Shown here: positions 8,204 through 18,415 of the stretch, piece after piece | Layout: each line of letters opens with the position of its first letter | Numbering within the stretch: the stretch's first letter is position 1 | Made by a program: the position numbers and the translations under genes | Notes under the pieces: model-generated | Databases searched by the model: none | The model's input: the letters and a program-made list of their open reading frames with translations, nothing else | What the model was told of the DNA's origin: nothing | Assembly (NCBI RefSeq): GCF_004854025.1 | Contig: NZ_STGM01000001.1 | Location: forward strand, 62,001 to 126,000 | Direction: 5' to 3' | DNA from: Microbacterium hydrothermale | GTDB lineage: Bacteria > Actinomycetota > Actinomycetes > Actinomycetales > Microbacteriaceae | Length of the DNA stretch: 64,000 bases

Positions 8204-10014
8204 CGGCCGAACTCGGGCAGTCCACGGATCCAGTGCGCCTCATCGCCGGAGACGCAGACGCCCTGCACCGCACCGTCGCGCTGTGGAGGGCTCGCGCGGA
8301 GGACGCGGAACGATCCGCCGCGGCACTACGTCCGTTGCGGACGGTGCCGGACTGGGCGGGCGAGGCCGCCGACGCCTACGCGCGACGCGTCACGGCCGGA
8401 GCGTCGCGGTGGGAGGCGATGGCCTCGGCCTTCCGCGCGGCGCACGCGGCCCTGGAGGAGTTCGCCGCCGCCCTCGCCGCCGCTCGCGCACGCGCCGGTG
8501 ACGCCGTCGATCTGTGGAACCAGGCGGAAGCGATGGATGCCGCCGCGACGACGACACCGGCCTTCCCCGCACCGGATCGGCAGCCGTTGCGCGGCCTCGA
8601 ACCGCGGGCCGAGGCCCGATCGATCCTCGACGACGCGCGCTCCGCGCTCGCCGCGGCGGCGGACCGGGCCGCCGCCGCCCTCCGCGCCGCGATCGCGACC
8701 CCGGGCCTCGACGCGGACGAATGGCTCGCCGTGCTGACGGGCTGCATCTCCGCCGGACAGATGCTCGACGCGATCGCCGGCGCCGACGGTCCGAGCCTCG
8801 CCGCGGTGCTGCGCGCGAAGCCCGCGCTCGCCGACGTCCTGGCCCAGGCGGAGCCTTCCGCGGTCGCTCCCTGGTGGGCGGCGCTCTCCGACGCCCAGCG
8901 CAACGCCCTCGTCTTCGCCGCGCCCGCCGTGATCGGCAACCTCGGTGGGGTCGCCTACGCCGCGCGCGACCGGGCCAACCGCCTGTGGCTCGACGCGCAG
9001 CTCGCCGAGGCGCGTGCGGCGCAGAAGGTGGTGGAGAAGGCGGAGGAGCCTGCTTACGGTTCGCGGGTCAACGCGGTTGCTGGTGCGGAGGCCTCGGAGG
9101 AGCGGCTGGAGGCTGCTCGGGCGCGGGTGGCGGGGCTGGAAAACATCGCAGCAACCCTCGAAGCGCACGACGGTAGCGCTGAGAGGCAGCTCATCTCTCT
9201 GACGTCGGACGCGCCACCGCTTGCCGCCGTCTCCATCGGCAACCTCGACGCCGCTGACAACATCACATTCACCGTGCCCGGAATGGGGACGACAACCCAA
9301 CATATGGATGACTGGGCACGTGTGACGCAGAATCTGGCGACGATGCAAGCCCAGCTGGATCCCTCACGATCCCACGCGACTGTTGCGTGGCTCGGCTATC
9401 AGACGCCACCTGTGCCGACGGGGTTCGATGAACTCGATGTCCTCGGTTCCAGTCTCGCCGAGCAGGGCGGGGAAAAGTTGGCTGACGCCATTCGAGCACT
9501 CGAGTGCTCACGAGAGGGCGTAGACATCAACGTTGTGGCCCATTCATACGGGACGACTACCGCATCGTTCGCTCTCACCCAGGACGACGTTCACGTCGAA
9601 ACCTTCGTCACTCTGGGATCGGCCGGGCTTCCGCCTGAGATCAACGAGGCTTCGCTCCTCCACGCGAACGAGGTTTATGCAGGGCAGGCGCAAGATGTCT
9701 TGGCCATCGATCCTGCGGGCGGCGACCCCTGGGCATGGGTCGGTCGCACATCACCAGCTCATCCAGTCGACCCGATCGCGCCGGATTTCGGCGCTCACGC
9801 GTTCAGCGTCGCTGCGGAAGGCGAATTGCTGCCTGTGACTCAGCACGAGACCAGTACTTCACAGGGCACGGGTTATCTAGACCCTAGAACCGAGTCTTTG
9901 CGCAATGTTGCGGCTGCGACCGTGGGGTTCAGCAAGAAGGTGACGGATTATGTCCCTCCGGGGCCGACGCCGTTTCAGCAGTCGTTGATCGAAGGGATGA
10001 CTCATGGTGGGTGA
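8200..10014 (+). CDS. Alpha/beta hydrolase (DUF1023-type) with helical WXG100-like N-terminus
   Basis: About 604 residues. The N-terminal third is alanine-rich and helical, with a WAGEAADAY stretch near residue 50 typical of WXG100/ESX proteins, followed by a coiled-coil-like segment (EERLEAARARVAGLE). The C-terminal half is an alpha/beta hydrolase: nucleophile in NVVAHSYGTTTASF, probable acid in VLAIDPAGGDPW, probable base in FGAHAF, matching the DUF1023 hydrolase family. Start: GTG 8200 overlaps the upstream stop; ATG 8188 is a possible alternative. From about 9130 onward base composition and codon choice become clearly less GC-rich, and this continues into the lipoprotein gene, suggesting that the catalytic domain and the next gene were acquired together. 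The substrate is unknown. Confidence 0.78.
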   Translation: MTAELGQSTDPVRLIAGDADALHRTVALWRARAEDAERSAAALRPLRTVPDWAGEAADAYARRVTAGASRWEAMASAFRAAHAALEEFAAALAAARARAGDAVDLWNQAEAMDAAATTTPAFPAPDRQPLRGLEPRAEARSILDDARSALAAAADRAAAALRAAIATPGLDADEWLAVLTGCISAGQMLDAIAGADGPSLAAVLRAKPALADVLAQAEPSAVAPWWAALSDAQRNALVFAAPAVIGNLGGVAYAARDRANRLWLDAQLAEARAAQKVVEKAEEPAYGSRVNAVAGAEASEERLEAARARVAGLENIAATLEAHDGSAERQLISLTSDAPPLAAVSIGNLDAADNITFTVPGMGTTTQHMDDWARVTQNLATMQAQLDPSRSHATVAWLGYQTPPVPTGFDELDVLGSSLAEQGGEKLADAIRALECSREGVDINVVAHSYGTTTASFALTQDDVHVETFVTLGSAGLPPEINEASLLHANEVYAGQAQDVLAIDPAGGDPWAWVGRTSPAHPVDPIAPDFGAHAFSVAAEGELLPVTQHETSTSQGTGYLDPRTESLRNVAAATVGFSKKVTDYVPPGPTPFQQSLIEGMTHGG

Positions 10015-10495
10015 CGGTGAACGAGTGATTCGATGGATCATCAGCGCGACCGCCTTGTTGGGGCTGAACTTGGCACTCGCTGCCTGTGCATCGTCGGCAG
10101 ACGTGAGTCCGCAAACAGCTCGCGAGCAGCTCACAACGACGATCGAGGAGAGCGCGGCCATTCTCGGCGGAGTGGAATGGGCGGAAGTGGCCCCCGCGGA
10201 TGGGGGAAACTGTGGCGACCAGCCCGGCCAACGCGTCAATTACAACTACTGGTACAGTGCTGCGCCCCAGACGGGGCGTGATCATGCGGCTGACGCCCAA
10301 AGAATGGCGGAGCATTGGAGAGAGCTCGGGATGGACGTCAGAGTCGTGGAGAGTCCGTCATATGTGGTGTATGCCACGGGAGGTCCCGTTGAGGGGCTGT
10401 CTTTCTCTACATCGCCGGGAAATTACTACATCACCGGAACCTCCCTCTGCGTCCCCGGCGATGCCGACGAAATCCGTAAACAGGACAACGGCTGA
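10004..10495 (+). CDS. Lipoprotein, possible partner of the upstream hydrolase
   Basis: Up to 163 residues. From GTG 10025 it reads VIRWIISATALLGLNLALAAC, an excellent lipoprotein signal with lipobox LAAC; ATG 10004 would add seven residues and overlaps the hydrolase end by eleven bases. The mature part has a Cys pair (GNCGDQ and SLCVPG) that could form a disulfide, and no recognised domain. Overlap with the hydrolase gene and shared lower-GC composition suggest a functional pair, for example a surface lipoprotein that restrains or anchors an exported hydrolase. That is inference; no family is recognised. Confidence 0.75.
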   Translation: MVGDGERVIRWIISATALLGLNLALAACASSADVSPQTAREQLTTTIEESAAILGGVEWAEVAPADGGNCGDQPGQRVNYNYWYSAAPQTGRDHAADAQRMAEHWRELGMDVRVVESPSYVVYATGGPVEGLSFSTSPGNYYITGTSLCVPGDADEIRKQDNG

Positions 10496-10524
10496 ACATC
10501 TCACGGCGGCCGTCGATGCTCCGC

Positions 10525-10530
10525 TAGGCT
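10525..10530 (+). promoter_or_regulatory. Predicted -10 box of the gcv operon
   Basis: TAGGCT at 10525-10530, about 30 bases before the first glycine aptamer, has the TAxxxT form seen before many genes in the window. No convincing -35 element is visible. Confidence 0.45.
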
Positions 10531-10554
10531 GACCCCACAAGTCCACACCGGCCC

Positions 10555-10765
10555 CATGATCGATGCGGGAGAGCTCCGGCGAACGCAGCCGGGCACCGAA
10601 GGAGCAAGCCTCCCCGCCAATCTCTCAGGTACGCGTACCGCGTCGATCGGGCCACTCTGGAAAGAGGTTCGGGATGCCACGTCCCCGAACCCGCCGACGG
10701 TGAAAGCCGCGCCGCCCGAAACGCTGCGCCGGTGAAACTCTCAGGCCCATGACAGAGGGGGAGTT
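10555..10765 (+). promoter_or_regulatory. Tandem glycine riboswitch (two aptamers)
   Basis: Two successive glycine-aptamer signatures lie in the 5' leader of gcvT. The first (about 10561-10652) has GCGGGAGAGCTCC, the GAACGCAGCCGGGCACCGAAGGAGCAA block and CAATCTCTCAGGTA. The second (about 10652-10763) has CACTCTGGAAAGAGG, CGCCGACGGTGAAAGCC and TGAAACTCTCAGGCCCATGACAGAGGGGG. The paired CTCTCAGG motifs are diagnostic. A GCGCCGACCGGCGTC stem downstream could be part of the expression platform. In known cases glycine binding turns on the cleavage operon. This region also accounts for the 318-base gap before gcvT. Confidence 0.95.
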
Positions 10766-10813
10766 CTTCAGGCGCCGACCGGCGTCTGTCCGTCACCGCG
10801 AACGGCAGAACTC

Positions 10814-12019
10814 ATGACCGACACCCCCGCTCCACCGCGCACGTCGCCGCTGCACGACCGGCACGAGGCCCTCGGCGCCTCGTTCACCGACTTCGGCGGC
10901 TGGAACATGCCCGTGCGCTACACCTCCGACCTCGCCGAGCACCGCGCCGTGCGCGAAGCCGCGGGTCTGTTCGACATCTCGCACATGGCCGAGTTCCGCG
11001 TCGACGGCCCGCGATCGGCCGCGTTCCTCGACCACGTGCTCGCCGGTCGCCTCTCCACCATGAAGGTGGGCAAGGCGAAGTACTCCCTCGTTCTCGCCGA
11101 GTCGGGCGGGATCATCGACGACGTGATCGTCTACCGCACGGGCGACGACTCCTTCCTCGTCATCTCGAACGCGGGCAACCGGGATGCCGTGGCCGCCGCG
11201 TTCGCGACCGCGCAGGCGACGTGGCTCCCCGCCTCGGACGCCTCGACGGGCTCAGCGACCGACGCCCCCGACACCGCGACCGAGGTCGCGGAGCCCGTCG
11301 AAGGGACCGGAACCCTCACGGTCGCCGACGTCACCGACTCCTACGCGCTTATCGCCCTCCAGGGCCCCGAGGCGCGTGGCATCCTGAGCTCCACCCCGGG
11401 GGTCGAGATCACCGGCACTCCGCTGGACGAGCTCGGCTACTACGCCTGGACCGCGGGCACCTTCGACGGCGCTCCTCTGTTCGTCGCCCGCACCGGATAC
11501 ACCGGTGAAGACGGCTACGAGCTGATGATCCCCACCGCGCAGGCCGGCGCCCTGTGGGATGCCGCGCTCGCCGCGGGCGCCGACCGCGGGCTCGTCCCGT
11601 GCGGACTCGCAGCGCGTGACACCCTGCGCCTCGAGGCCGGCATGCCGCTGTACGGTCACGAGCTCTCGCGCGACACCGTCCCCGCTCAGGCGGGCCTCGG
11701 CCGCGTCGTCGCGGTCGACAAAGAGACGTTCGTCGGGAAGGCGGGACTGTCGTCCGGACCCGCCGACGCCCCCGTGCTCGTCGGGCTCGTGTCGGACGGC
11801 CGCCGCGCCGGACGCGCCGGCTACGCCGTGCTGCACGGCGACGACACCGTCGGCGAGATCACCAGCGGTGCCCTCAGCCCCACCCTCGGCCACCCCGTCG
11901 CGATGGCGTTCGTCGCCCCCGCGGCATCCGCCATCGGAACCGAACTGACCATCGACGTGCGCGGAACCCGCATCCCCGCGACCGTCACCGCCCTTCCCTT
12001 CTACCGGAGAAACGCATGA
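10814..12019 (+). CDS. gcvT: Aminomethyltransferase (glycine cleavage T protein) with internal palindrome insertion
   Basis: Folate-dependent T protein, 401 residues, which moves the methylene group from the H-protein aminomethyl-lipoyl arm to tetrahydrofolate and releases ammonia. Seen: [42 protein letters not shown], and [18 protein letters not shown]. Between about residues 137 and 165 there is a low-complexity Ser/Thr/Ala/Asp/Glu stretch that the family normally lacks; at DNA level it is an inverted repeat (11243-11301), apparently inserted in frame. The downstream motifs remain in frame, so the enzyme is probably functional, with the insert as a surface loop. Start ATG 10814 follows the riboswitch; it overlaps gcvH by four bases. 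Confidence 0.95.
   Translation: MTDTPAPPRTSPLHDRHEALGASFTDFGGWNMPVRYTSDLAEHRAVREAAGLFDISHMAEFRVDGPRSAAFLDHVLAGRLSTMKVGKAKYSLVLAESGGIIDDVIVYRTGDDSFLVISNAGNRDAVAAAFATAQATWLPASDASTGSATDAPDTATEVAEPVEGTGTLTVADVTDSYALIALQGPEARGILSSTPGVEITGTPLDELGYYAWTAGTFDGAPLFVARTGYTGEDGYELMIPTAQAGALWDAALAAGADRGLVPCGLAARDTLRLEAGMPLYGHELSRDTVPAQAGLGRVVAVDKETFVGKAGLSSGPADAPVLVGLVSDGRRAGRAGYAVLHGDDTVGEITSGALSPTLGHPVAMAFVAPAASAIGTELTIDVRGTRIPATVTALPFYRRNA
11243..11301. repeat. Palindromic element inserted inside gcvT
   Basis: TCGACGGGCTCAGCGACC (11243-11260) and GGTCGCGGAGCCCGTCGA (11284-11301) are complementary at 17 of 18 positions. The core TCGACGGGCTCAG is the same as in the extragenic repeat at 48121-48135, so an extragenic palindrome family has entered a coding region without breaking the frame. 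Confidence 0.8.
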
Positions 12020-12386
12020 CCGACCTCACCGCCCTCAGCTTCACCTCCGAGCACGAGTGGATCGCCCTCGAGGGCGACATCGCCACCGTGGGGATCACCG
12101 ACTTCGCCGCCGACAAGCTCGGCGACGTCGTGTTCGTCGAACTCCCGGGCGCCGACTCCGCGGTCAGCGCGGGCGACGTCTGCGGTGAGATCGAGTCGAC
12201 CAAGTCGGTCGGCGAGCTCTACGCGCCGCTGTCGGGAACCGTCGTCGAGGTGAACGACGCCGTCGTCGACGACCCCTCGCTCGTCAACGCAGAACCTTTC
12301 GCCGGCGGCTGGCTCATCAAGATCCGCGTCGAGGGCGAGCTCCCCGGCGACCTGCTCGACCGCGCCGCCTACGAGGACCTCACCGC

Positions 12387-12390
<4 letters not shown>
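12016..12390 (+). CDS. gcvH: Glycine cleavage system H protein
   Basis: Lipoyl carrier of 124 residues. The lipoylation lysine is Lys63 in [16 protein letters not shown], and HEWI near residue 13 starts the usual fold. It shuttles the aminomethyl group between P, T and L proteins. Overlaps of four bases on both sides (with gcvT and gcvP) indicate coupled translation in the riboswitch-controlled operon. Length and motifs are normal. Confidence 0.97.
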
Positions 12391-15296
<2,906 letters not shown>

Positions 15297-15394
15297 GTCC
15301 GCGTCGCGGCGGCGGTTCCCGGCATCCGGGGCCGCCGCTCGCCCGCGGGCGGCGCTGGAGCGCGAGACTGCAGCGCGCTGACGATTCGGTTGCA

Positions 15395-15422
15395 GCACGC
15401 CGCCGAGTTGTCGGTGGCGTGC
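15395..15422 (+). terminator. Hairpin after gcvP
   Basis: GCACGCCGCCGA (15395-15406) pairs with TCGGTGGCGTGC (15411-15422) with one G-U and a four-base loop, followed by a weak TTT. It is the likely end of the gcv transcript; the short T tract makes efficiency uncertain. Confidence 0.55.
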
Positions 15423-15440
15423 AGTTTCGGCGGCCGCTGG

Positions 15441-15530
15441 GCCCCGCCGGCCCGCACGCCCCGCACGCCCCGCACGCCCCGCCGGCCCGCAAGCCCCGCC
15501 GCCCCGCAAGCCCCGCCGCCCCGCCCCGGC
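15441..15530. repeat. C-rich nonamer minisatellite
   Basis: A run of near-identical 9-base units of the type CCCCGCACG, then CCCCGCCGG and CCCCGCAAG variants, fills the gap between gcvP and the next gene. It has no open reading frame support and looks like slippage-generated low-complexity sequence. Confidence 0.8.
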
Positions 15531-15563
15531 GGCGCGCGCCCCGGGAATCCCCCAGGGCGGGTT

Positions 15564-15569
15564 TAGTAC
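15564..15569 (+). promoter_or_regulatory. Predicted -10 box of the solute-binding protein gene
   Basis: TAGTAC lies ten bases before the GTG start at 15580, so transcription probably begins within a few bases of the start codon and the message is leaderless or nearly so. Confidence 0.4.
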
Positions 15570-15579
15570 AGTTCCCCCT

Positions 15580-17325
15580 GTGCTGCACCGTGGGCTGAAC
15601 GACGATCCTCGACCGACTCGACGACGCCGCGCAGCGGCACGGATCGCCGCCCTGCTCGCCGCGACCGGAGTGCTGCTGGCCGGATGCTCCGCGCCGGAGC
15701 CGGAGCCGGCCCCCGTCGAGCAGGCCCCCACCAGCCTCACCGTCGGGGTCGTGGGCTCGCTCACGAGCTTCAACGCCGCGAGCGCCACCGGCGACACCCC
15801 CGCGAACCGCGCGCTGTCGGCCTTGCTCGACGAGCGGCTCGGCTCGCTCGACGGCGACCTGCAGGTGGTCCCCAACAACGGTATGGGGCGTATCACACGT
15901 GTGCAGGGCGATCCGCTGAAGGTGAGCTACGAGCTCTTCCCCGACCGTGTCTGGTCGGACGGCACCCCGATCACCCTCGACGACCTCCTCTTCGGCTGGG
16001 CCGTCACCTCCCATTACTTCGACGACGCGACCTACGACGCGAGCGGACAGATCGTCTCGGGGACGCGCTACTTCGACACGGCCATGCCGGCCGACCCGAA
16101 CGCGCGCACGACCCGCCCCAGCATCGACCGCGCCGACGACACGCTCACCCTCACCTACGACCAGCCGTTCGCCGACTGGAACCGCCAGTGGCTGCTCGAC
16201 CGGCCCGTGCACGTCATCGCGCAGCGCGCGGGCGTGAGCGTGAAAGACCTGTTGACCGCGATCCTCACCACCCCCGCCGGAGACCCCGACGCTCCGCAGA
16301 CACCCAACCCCGTGCTCCTCGCGGCGGCGCAGACGTGGAACACCGGTTTCGACATCGCTCCGGGCAGCACGCCGGATCCCGCGGGAGTGGTGTCGGCGGG
16401 CCCGTGGACGGTGACCGAGATCACCGCCGACACCGTGCAGCTCGCGCGACGGGATTCGTACCAGGGGGCGCACTTCCCGGGCCTCGAGCAGCTCACGGTC
16501 CGCTTCTTCGCGGACCGCGCCGCGCAGCTGTCCGCGATCGAGGCGGGGGTGGTCGACGTGGCGAACGTCGGCGACATCGACGTGGCCGAGAACAAGACGC
16601 TGACCGACGCGGGGTTCCAGGTGCAGGTCGGTCCGACCACGCAGACCCTGCACCTGCGGTTCGCCGAGCGCACGGCATCCGATCTGCGTCAGGCGATGAC
16701 CCTCGCGATCGACCGCTCCTCCCTCGTGCAGGACGTGCTCGGGGCCGTGCGTCCCGACGCGCAGCCGCTGCAGTCGTTCCTGTCGTCACCGGCGGCGGGC
16801 TCGCTCTACGCCGACCTCGTGTCGGGCAACGGCGCCCCCGGAACCGGCAGCGACGTCGACGGGGCGCGCAGTGCTCTCGGCGACCGCGCCGCCGTGCTGC
16901 GCGTGGCCTACGACACCACCGACGACGTCTCGGCCCAGGTCTTCCCCCGGCTCGTGTCGATGGGGGCCCGCGCGGGCATCGCGGTCCGACTGGCGACCAC
17001 GCCCGAGGAGGCGGATGCCACCCTCGCCTGGGTCGGCGAGGACGAGAGCCTCTACCGCTCGGCGCGCGACCGCATCGCGGAGGGCATCGAGGGCGCGAAC
17101 ACCAACGAGCTGTTCGACGACCTCACCGTGCACACCGACCCGGTCGACGTGCTGTCCGAGGCGAAGGAGATCGACCGGTCCCTGTTCGCGGCGTACGCAG
17201 GCGTGCCGCTCCTCGAGCGCACCGGGGCGGTCGTCACCGCGAAGGGCGTCGGGGGAGTGGCGTACACGTCGGAGCCCGACGGCATCCCGCCCGCGTTCTG
17301 GACCTGGACGCCGCCGCAGAGCTGA
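15580..17325 (+). CDS. Family 5 solute-binding lipoprotein of a peptide-type ABC importer
   Basis: A 581-residue extracytoplasmic binding protein. The N-terminus has a twin-arginine-like basic stretch (RPTRRRR), a hydrophobic segment and the lipobox LLAGC with Cys36. The mature protein has the SBP family 5 pattern: an early LTSFNAASATGDTP segment, WSDGTPITLDDLLFGW, a central SAGPWTVTEI and the DLRQAMTLAIDRSSLV hinge-region motif. It stands alone before the first transporter cluster, separated by a convergent gene, so it may feed one of the two downstream permeases or an unlinked one. The ligand is unknown. It is more diverged than the two other binding proteins nearby. Confidence 0.85.
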   Translation: MLHRGLNDDPRPTRRRRAAARIAALLAATGVLLAGCSAPEPEPAPVEQAPTSLTVGVVGSLTSFNAASATGDTPANRALSALLDERLGSLDGDLQVVPNNGMGRITRVQGDPLKVSYELFPDRVWSDGTPITLDDLLFGWAVTSHYFDDATYDASGQIVSGTRYFDTAMPADPNARTTRPSIDRADDTLTLTYDQPFADWNRQWLLDRPVHVIAQRAGVSVKDLLTAILTTPAGDPDAPQTPNPVLLAAAQTWNTGFDIAPGSTPDPAGVVSAGPWTVTEITADTVQLARRDSYQGAHFPGLEQLTVRFFADRAAQLSAIEAGVVDVANVGDIDVAENKTLTDAGFQVQVGPTTQTLHLRFAERTASDLRQAMTLAIDRSSLVQDVLGAVRPDAQPLQSFLSSPAAGSLYADLVSGNGAPGTGSDVDGARSALGDRAAVLRVAYDTTDDVSAQVFPRLVSMGARAGIAVRLATTPEEADATLAWVGEDESLYRSARDRIAEGIEGANTNELFDDLTVHTDPVDVLSEAKEIDRSLFAAYAGVPLLERTGAVVTAKGVGGVAYTSEPDGIPPAFWTWTPPQS

Positions 17326-17332
17326 GCCCGAT

Positions 17333-17347
17333 TCCCGGATGCCGGGA
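17333..17347. terminator. Short hairpin at a convergent junction
   Basis: TCCCGG-ATG-CCGGGA between the stop codons of two convergent genes; a six-pair stem that could end transcripts from both sides. It contains the window's over-used GGATGCC heptamer. No T tract. Confidence 0.35.
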
Positions 17348-17393
17348 CCCCGGCTCCGCGTCGATCGGCGGTGCGTCGCCCCGCGGCGCCGCG

Positions 17394-18251
17394 TCAGCTG
17401 GACGGCGACGGCGAGGGCGTCGGCGGCGCGAAGATGCCCGGCCACCACGCCGCGGCGAGGGGATAGCCGACGAAAGCGACGATGTCGATGATCGTGTGCG
17501 CCACCACCAGCGGCATGACCCGGCCCCAGCGCTTGTAGCACCACCCGAACACGAGCCCCATCACGACGTTGCCGAGGGCGGAGGGCCAGCCCTGGTAGAG
17601 GTGGTAGCTCCCGCGCAGCAGGGCGGTCGAGACGATGATCCCCGTCCACGACCACCCGAGACGGCGCAGGCGGTCGAAGAGGTAGCCGAGGAAGATGACC
17701 TCCTCGGTGAGGCCCGCCCGAAGCGCCGCCAGCACGAGCAGGGCGATGACCCACCACGACGAGTCCAGCGGCGCGGGCACCACCGTGATGCTCTGACCGA
17801 TCGCGCGGCCGATCGCGTAGACGCCGATGCCGGGAGCGCCGATGAGAAGGACGAGCAGCACCCCGCGGCCAAGGTCGGAGCCGAAGCGGTGGAAATCGAG
17901 ACCGATGCGCCGCAGCGCGTTGTTCGCCGGCTCCCACAGCAGGTACAGCGCCAGGGCGACCAGGGCGAGGGAGAAGAAGATGTCGAGGAACTGGTAGACC
18001 GCATCCCACAGCGGTTCCGCGCTGCGTGAGGGGTTCAGCTGCGTCTGCTGCTGCGAGATGGGCGCCCGCGTCGCCGCGCGCACGAAGGAGACCACCGAGT
18101 AGATCGCCGACTGGCCCACGCTCACGAGCAGGACGAGGACGATCTCCCAAGCGAGACGGGTGCGGGCGTATCGCTCGGTCGGGGCCAAAGTCGGAGGATA
18201 CGTCCAGCCGGCGGGCGGCGTCTGGCGCGACGACTTGTCAGATTGCCACAT
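17394..18251 (-). CDS. CPBP-family membrane protein (Abi/Rce1-like) with altered first motif
   Basis: A 285-residue protein with about seven hydrophobic segments after a 35-residue cytoplasmic start. The CPBP/Rce1 intramembrane protease motifs are partly present: EE at 183-184 in LTEEVIFLGYLFDRL, His217 in GSYHLYQGW, and His252 with Asp256 in VVAHTIIDI. The usual arginine of EExxxR is replaced by Leu188. It may still be a protease, or a derived member with another role. It is transcribed alone, divergent from the oppA-like gene. ATG 18251 is the only clear start. Confidence 0.8.
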   Translation of the reverse strand: MWQSDKSSRQTPPAGWTYPPTLAPTERYARTRLAWEIVLVLLVSVGQSAIYSVVSFVRAATRAPISQQQTQLNPSRSAEPLWDAVYQFLDIFFSLALVALALYLLWEPANNALRRIGLDFHRFGSDLGRGVLLVLLIGAPGIGVYAIGRAIGQSITVVPAPLDSSWWVIALLVLAALRAGLTEEVIFLGYLFDRLRRLGWSWTGIIVSTALLRGSYHLYQGWPSALGNVVMGLVFGWCYKRWGRVMPLVVAHTIIDIVAFVGYPLAAAWWPGIFAPPTPSPSPSS

Positions 18252-18279
18252 CTAGAGCCTCTCGAGTAAATCCTCTGTA

Positions 18280-18317
18280 ACGTTTATCCAAGAAGTTTGG
18301 GGCACCTGGGTAAACGT
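18280..18317. promoter_or_regulatory. Inverted repeat, candidate operator
   Basis: ACGTTTATCC (18280-18289) and GGGTAAACGT (18308-18317) are complementary at nine of ten positions across 18 bases, in the divergent region between the CPBP gene and the binding-protein gene. A -10-like TAATGT follows at 18321-18326. The AT-rich arms stand out in this GC-rich DNA, so a regulator binding site is likely. Confidence 0.55.
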
Positions 18318-18415
18318 GCCTAATGTGTTCTCATCCTGCCCGAACGGATTTCCCCGCGCCTTGTGCTGCGTGAAAACCCTGCGCGGGCGATGATCATCCC
18401 TTCCCTGGAGGAACT

